A stretch of 64,000 nucleotides of DNA, from the NCBI RefSeq assembly GCF_021155765.1, contig NC_060108.1, positions 26,809,025 through 26,873,024 of the forward strand, given 5' to 3'. The DNA comes from Diprion similis (Eukaryota > Arthropoda > Insecta > Hymenoptera > Diprionidae). Below, one piece after another: positions 62,201 through 64,000 of the stretch; position 1 is the first letter of the stretch; each line of letters starts with the position of its first letter. Under the pieces are notes generated by a model that made no database searches, was not told where the DNA came from, and was given only the letters and a program-made list of their open reading frames with translations. The position numbers were made by a program, and so were the translations under genes.

Positions 62201-62468
62201 TTCATCGCGGCTGGCAATTTCGAAGGAAGCGTTCAGGGATTGTCGAGGAAAAAAGTTGGGCCCATTTGCTTCGAGGAGAATTTCCTGCGCAGTTTTAACG
62301 GCTAATATCGCTGAGTTGCACCGACCTGGGGTATCCTGAAGAGGCGAAGGAGGTTGGCGACCTGGATCGAAGTCACCGAGCTCGCGGCTCCCACGACTCC
62401 GCTTATAACCTTCCGGACTGCCGTCTTGTTGCAATGGTACTCAGCACCGTCGATGTTGCTTATCGAGC
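38727..62468 (-). CDS. mGluR: Metabotropic glutamate receptor, DmGluRA type (class C GPCR), 5' end outside window
   Basis: Fourteen coding exons, 5' to 3': 62468-62326, 53968-53798, 51833-51689, 47140-46889, 45339-45165, 44604-44498, 43714-43565, 43450-43317, 43232-43074, 42981-42815, 41008-40632, 40558-40407, 40293-40086, 39004-38727. Every junction is GT-AG and phase-consistent, giving 871 residues to TAG. Seen: most of the Venus-flytrap ligand domain; a nine-cysteine CRD; seven membrane segments (TM3 followed by [11 protein letters not shown]6 [13 protein letters not shown]); the class C loop [18 protein letters not shown]; and a Ser/Thr-rich tail. Residues aligning with known glutamate contacts are kept: Ser/Thr in [13 protein letters not shown] in [10 protein letters not shown] in [10 protein letters not shown] in EESNYGIK, D in GSDGWS, K in CDAMKP. 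Keeping the lysine argues against the divergent mXR/mGluRB class. Known role: presynaptic glutamate receptor coupled to Gi/o. The signal peptide and first ligand-domain exons lie beyond 64 kb. Confidence 0.97.
39969..40001. promoter_or_regulatory. Composite motif, copy 2, in last mGluR intron
   Basis: Same two halves and spacing as at 17285-17317 (28 of 33 positions identical or nearly so, by eye). It lies between the two C-tail exons of mGluR, in the 1.1-kb intron 39005-40085. A third bare palindrome GATCAGCTGATC is at 5901-5912. Confidence 0.4.
40086..40293 (-). CDS. mGluR: mGluR exon (proximal C-terminal tail)
   Basis: Encodes [20 protein letters not shown], then a Ser/Thr/Ala-rich tail ([37 protein letters not shown]). 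The first 20 residues are highly conserved among mGluRs. It ends in T before the donor gtaacg; that T and GT of the last exon form a cysteine codon. Confidence 0.94.
40407..40558 (-). CDS. mGluR: mGluR exon (TM6-TM7)
   Basis: Encodes [19 protein letters not shown], then [20 protein letters not shown] and TIACLFSPK. Only 73 bases of intron separate it from the previous exon. Acceptor ctctctacctccag, donor gttaga. Confidence 0.97.
40632..41008 (-). CDS. mGluR: mGluR exon (TM3-TM5)
   Basis: 377 bases encoding [20 protein letters not shown] through TM4 ([20 protein letters not shown]) and TM5, to the third intracellular loop [13 protein letters not shown]. Acceptor ccctggatttcgcag, donor gtgaga. 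Confidence 0.98.
41207..41249. repeat. (CT)n microsatellite in mGluR intron
   Basis: About 21 CT units, i.e. a GA tract on the sense strand of mGluR. GA tracts can bind GAGA factor or influence splicing, but no effect can be read from sequence. Confidence 0.9.
41724..41869. repeat. GGGGTC/GACCCC palindrome cluster in mGluR intron
   Basis: A perfect palindrome TGGGGTCTCTGAGACCCCA (41724-41742) is followed by two direct copies of TGGACCCCAAT (41831-41841, 41859-41869). The second is part of the near-palindrome at 41848-41868. A little further on, CCCAAAAAG (about 41900) faces CTTTTTGGG (about 41971). The pattern is typical of a decayed fold-back or DNA transposon, but I cannot define ends or a target duplication. 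Confidence 0.4.
42022..42066. repeat. Imperfect 45-base hairpin in mGluR intron
   Basis: TATGTAACACAGGAATGAAA is followed almost at once by its near reverse complement, with one indel, ending TTCCCTTGTTACATA. It lies in the intron between the TM2 and TM3 exons, just downstream of another palindromic cluster at 41724-41979. Confidence 0.55.
42815..42981 (-). CDS. mGluR: mGluR exon (TM1-TM2)
   Basis: Encodes [40 protein letters not shown] and [15 protein letters not shown]. [19 protein letters not shown] is a class C GPCR signature. The final AG is completed by G of the next exon to arginine. Confidence 0.97.
43074..43232 (-). CDS. mGluR: mGluR exon (cysteine-rich domain, second half, into TM1)
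   Basis: 53 codons: [53 protein letters not shown]. It supplies the last three CRD cysteines and the first part of TM1. Phase 0 on both sides. Donor gtgagt. Confidence 0.96.
43317..43450 (-). CDS. mGluR: mGluR exon (cysteine-rich domain, first half)
   Basis: Encodes [19 protein letters not shown], then [20 protein letters not shown] and CTQYQ. It holds six of the nine CRD cysteines. Acceptor gatgtgcacccag, donor gtcagt. The downstream intron is short and stop-free. Confidence 0.96.
43565..43714 (-). CDS. mGluR: mGluR exon (end of ligand domain)
   Basis: Encodes [40 protein letters not shown] and EGELRLNMS. Not visible as a long open frame; found by matching the conserved GDGPARYNI motif. 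Acceptor gacctgcccgcag, donor gtaagc. Confidence 0.96.
44498..44604 (-). CDS. mGluR: mGluR exon (ligand domain, lysine contact)
   Basis: Encodes [20 protein letters not shown] then [15 protein letters not shown]. The lysine of CDAMKP aligns with the distal-carboxylate contact of glutamate-binding receptors. Acceptor cccctttgcag, donor gtgagc. Confidence 0.96.
45165..45339 (-). CDS. mGluR: mGluR exon (ligand domain)
   Basis: Encodes [40 protein letters not shown] and [18 protein letters not shown]. It has conserved cysteines and an NAS sequon. Phase 1 in (GAA completed from the upstream G), phase 2 out. Confidence 0.97.
45340..46888 (-). other. mGluR: 1.5-kb mGluR intron
   Basis: Lies between the exons ending NPWFV and beginning FWEDHF. 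Two CACGTG sites occur near 46502 and 46719; no coding sequence recognised. Confidence 0.65.
46889..47140 (-). CDS. mGluR: mGluR exon (ligand domain, lobe II)
   Basis: Encodes [20 protein letters not shown] to NNRRNPWFV, including [11 protein letters not shown] with the ligand-contact aspartate. Acceptor gttgcgcgtttcag, donor gtgagttc. Two N-glycosylation sequons are visible (NAT, NLT). Confidence 0.97.
47141..51688 (-). other. mGluR: 4.5-kb mGluR intron
   Basis: Separates the exons ending PRAR and beginning [10 protein letters not shown]. It contains a (GAA)n run at 48434-48480, (AGTA)n at 51492-51514, a C-rich tract near 50171-50191, and no recognised coding sequence. Confidence 0.7.
48434..48480. 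repeat. (GAA)n microsatellite in mGluR intron
   Basis: A long GAA-rich run with one C interruption; produces a spurious poly-glutamate frame. Confidence 0.9.
51689..51833 (-). CDS. mGluR: mGluR exon (ligand domain, lobe II)
   Basis: Encodes [40 protein letters not shown] and LLTKPRAR plus one base of a glycine. Not visible as a long open frame because both flanks close quickly. It joins exactly between NYGIK and [11 protein letters not shown]. Confidence 0.96.
51834..53797 (-). other. mGluR: 2.0-kb mGluR intron
   Basis: Separates NYGIK from AFEELEDLL. Contains (GA)n at 52545-52564 and a tRNA-like fragment (rejected as a gene) at 53066. Nothing else recognised. Confidence 0.65.
53798..53968 (-). 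CDS. mGluR: mGluR exon (ligand domain, hinge)
   Basis: 57 codons: [57 protein letters not shown]. It carries the Thr, Asp and Tyr ligand contacts. Acceptor tgtgtttcag, donor gtaagc; phase 0 on both sides. Confidence 0.97.
53969..62325 (-). other. mGluR: 8.4-kb mGluR intron
   Basis: The largest intron in the window, splitting lobe I of the ligand domain between RLFRIPQ and VSFFSTSP. No other gene is recognisable inside on either strand. Contents: (AC)n at 55182-55200, a 10-base tandem GCGTGCCTAA at 57606-57633, an A run near 58780-58799, (GA)n at 60825-60845, a TCGAG/GAA mixed repeat at 61600-61646, and a TGACGTCA at 61703. Confidence 0.7.
57606..57633. repeat. 10-base tandem repeat GCGTGCCTAA
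   Basis: Nearly three perfect units in tandem inside the 8.4-kb mGluR intron. Confidence 0.85.
62326..62468 (-). CDS. mGluR: mGluR exon (ligand domain, lobe I; first exon in window)
   Basis: Encodes [20 protein letters not shown], then [19 protein letters not shown]. It contains the SSVTSIQ segment that contacts the amino-acid part of glutamate in this family. Acceptor tttcgtttcag, donor gtcggt. It starts in phase 1 (one base of the first codon lies in an upstream exon outside the window). Confidence 0.95.
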
Positions 62469-64000
62469 CTGAAACGAAAGGAACTTGGTCATTAAATGAG
62501 CAACAAGTAAGCAAGATATGGAAGTGATGTGCAGGGATGCTGCGTCCGCTTGAGAAAATTCGATGAAAGAGTTTTGCGGTAGGAACAACTTTCTGCCCCC
62601 CTGATTTCAAGAGGAATGTACGCAAGGGCTCGGCGAAAATTACACTTTAAAAGTTATCTCACGGGATTTCGAGGAGGGGCCTGTAATGAGTTTAGGAATA
62701 TATGGCCACCAGGAGAAACCTTTAAAATGAGACTTTTCTCCTTCCCTGCTGACGGTGGGGTGAAAAAATCTCCCGGATCTTAGCCGCAAAGATTAACAGT
62801 GGCCGCATCTTGGCTCAAGCTCGTCTCCTTTGTCTCTCTCTCTCTCTCTCTCTTACAGATTCGAAGTAATATTCTCGCGAGACGGTAATTGGAGTTATAA
62901 TTCATTCTGGAGATTCACCCAGCGAGGTGATGGATCATGGCGATATTTTGATACGCGCAGCTAGTCGCTGCAATTTTAATCAACATGCTAATTCACGGCG
63001 CCAATTCAATTTCGCAAATTGTTTGCCGGTTATACGTGTTCGTTCGCTTCTCTCCAGCCGTGATATCGACAAATTTATACGTTTATTTGATCAATATATC
63101 AATCATCCTCAGCGAATGAAACATCGAGTTCTTCGCGTACCATCTGCGAGTGAGAAATAATTCGCGTCGTGATATTTTGCACATCGCTCAGGCGATTTTC
63201 ACAAATACTCGCAATATTTTTACACATTTCACTCATTGAAATTCTTCGTGCTTTTAAAAGTAAATAGATCAGTAGATCACTTGCTCAAGTATAATTGCAA
63301 GCGTAAACTATAACATGAGATAACATATTTGATTAATCGAATAATAGACATGGTTTTGAAACCGGTATACCTGGAATTCCTTTTTCAATTTCTGGAATTC
63401 AATATGCGCGGTGAAATTGAATTAATGCATCAGGACTCGGTTTGCACTATCGACTGCATTCGGGACGAGTCAACTTCGAGTATCGAGTAATTTTATGGAA
63501 GCTACATCAGCTCGATTATAACGAAGTTATTGTATCGAAATTTTCCTGTTCACGAATCAATTTTATATTTTTATTCATTTTTTTTCTTTTTAATCTGCCT
63601 TTCATATTGAGAGTAAAAGATAATGCAATTTATCCGGAGAGAAAAGAAACGGGAAAAATGGCAAACAAGCAAGATAATCGAGAGACGGAAAAAAAACGTA
63701 TTATTGAAAGTGAATGTATTGTACATTCCTCAGCGACATTTATAATTCCTGTAAAATACGTGACACTTGTACGGGAAGTGTATGGTAGAAATAAAAACAA
63801 GAATAAAGCTTATAAATCCGATATGAAAATCCGGGGCGCACAAATAACTCTTATCGCGACACAAAGCGTCAGCAAAAGGAAGGTTGAATTTTTACACCTT
63901 AAGTCGTGCTTTATTTTACTTACTTCGCTTTAAAACCTTGGACGAGATTCCATTTTTATGCCCCCCCCCCCCCCCCCCCTATTTCTTGCTGTTAATTATC
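62469..64000 (-). other. mGluR: mGluR intron running out of the window
   Basis: No further receptor exon is visible here, so the N-terminal ligand-domain and signal-peptide exons lie beyond 64000. Contains (CT)n at 62831-62854 and a 19-base C run at 63961-63979. Confidence 0.6.

Noticed and set aside
63442..63933. 163-codon plus-strand frame at the right edge
   Set aside because: Lys/Ile/Asn-rich as expected from AT-rich DNA; no domain recognised; lies in the mGluR intron.
1..64000. CRISPR arrays, known insect microRNAs, rRNA or tRNA genes, viral insertions
   Set aside because: Looked for repeat-spacer patterns, familiar microRNA mature sequences, tRNA A/B boxes and viral-type coding frames; none seen. 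A covariance-model scan would be needed to exclude small RNAs formally.

Overview
The window is arthropod nuclear DNA, almost certainly from an insect. A wasp or sawfly is my best guess, but I infer this only from the close likeness of the predicted proteins to insect orthologues and from the base composition. The DNA is AT-rich, full of microsatellites, and carries intron-split genes with GT/AG introns as short as 73-147 bases. There are no operons, CRISPR arrays, phage or plasmid features.

Three protein-coding genes can be reconstructed exon by exon. (1) An ACAP / centaurin-beta Arf GTPase-activating protein on the minus strand (29094 down to 23140, 12 coding exons, 902 residues: BAR - PH - ArfGAP - ankyrin repeats). 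(2) COP9 signalosome subunit 7 on the plus strand (30200-31188, 2 coding exons, 283 residues). (3) A metabotropic glutamate receptor of the Drosophila mGluR (DmGluRA) type on the minus strand (62468 down to 38727). For the receptor, 14 coding exons give 871 residues to the stop; the N-terminal exons lie beyond the right edge. Codon phases match at every one of the reconstructed junctions.

Layout. 1-23 kb: no recognisable gene. It holds a block (0-6.3 kb) unusually rich in CACGTG E-boxes and TGACGTCA CRE palindromes, a possible small TATA-driven transcription unit at 6.4-7.6 kb, and a non-autonomous piggyBac-type element at 18.8-19.2 kb. 23.1-29.1 kb: ACAP. 29.1-30.2 kb: a head-to-head gap of 1.1 kb between ACAP and CSN7, likely a shared promoter region. 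30.2-31.2 kb: CSN7. 31.2-38.7 kb: very AT-rich, microsatellite-laden spacer between the convergent 3' ends of CSN7 and mGluR, with one strong hairpin at 35.4-35.5 kb. 38.7-62.5 kb: mGluR, including an 8.4-kb intron. 62.5-64 kb: mGluR intron continuing out of the window.

The three genes do not form one pathway: ACAP acts in Arf6-linked membrane traffic, CSN7 in cullin deneddylation, and mGluR in glutamate signalling. I see no new multi-gene system. The most unusual items are the E-box/CRE cluster with a duplicated module, an 84-base stop-free intron inside the receptor's cysteine-rich domain, a twice-occurring 33-base composite motif, the piggyBac-type element and the 35.5-kb hairpin.
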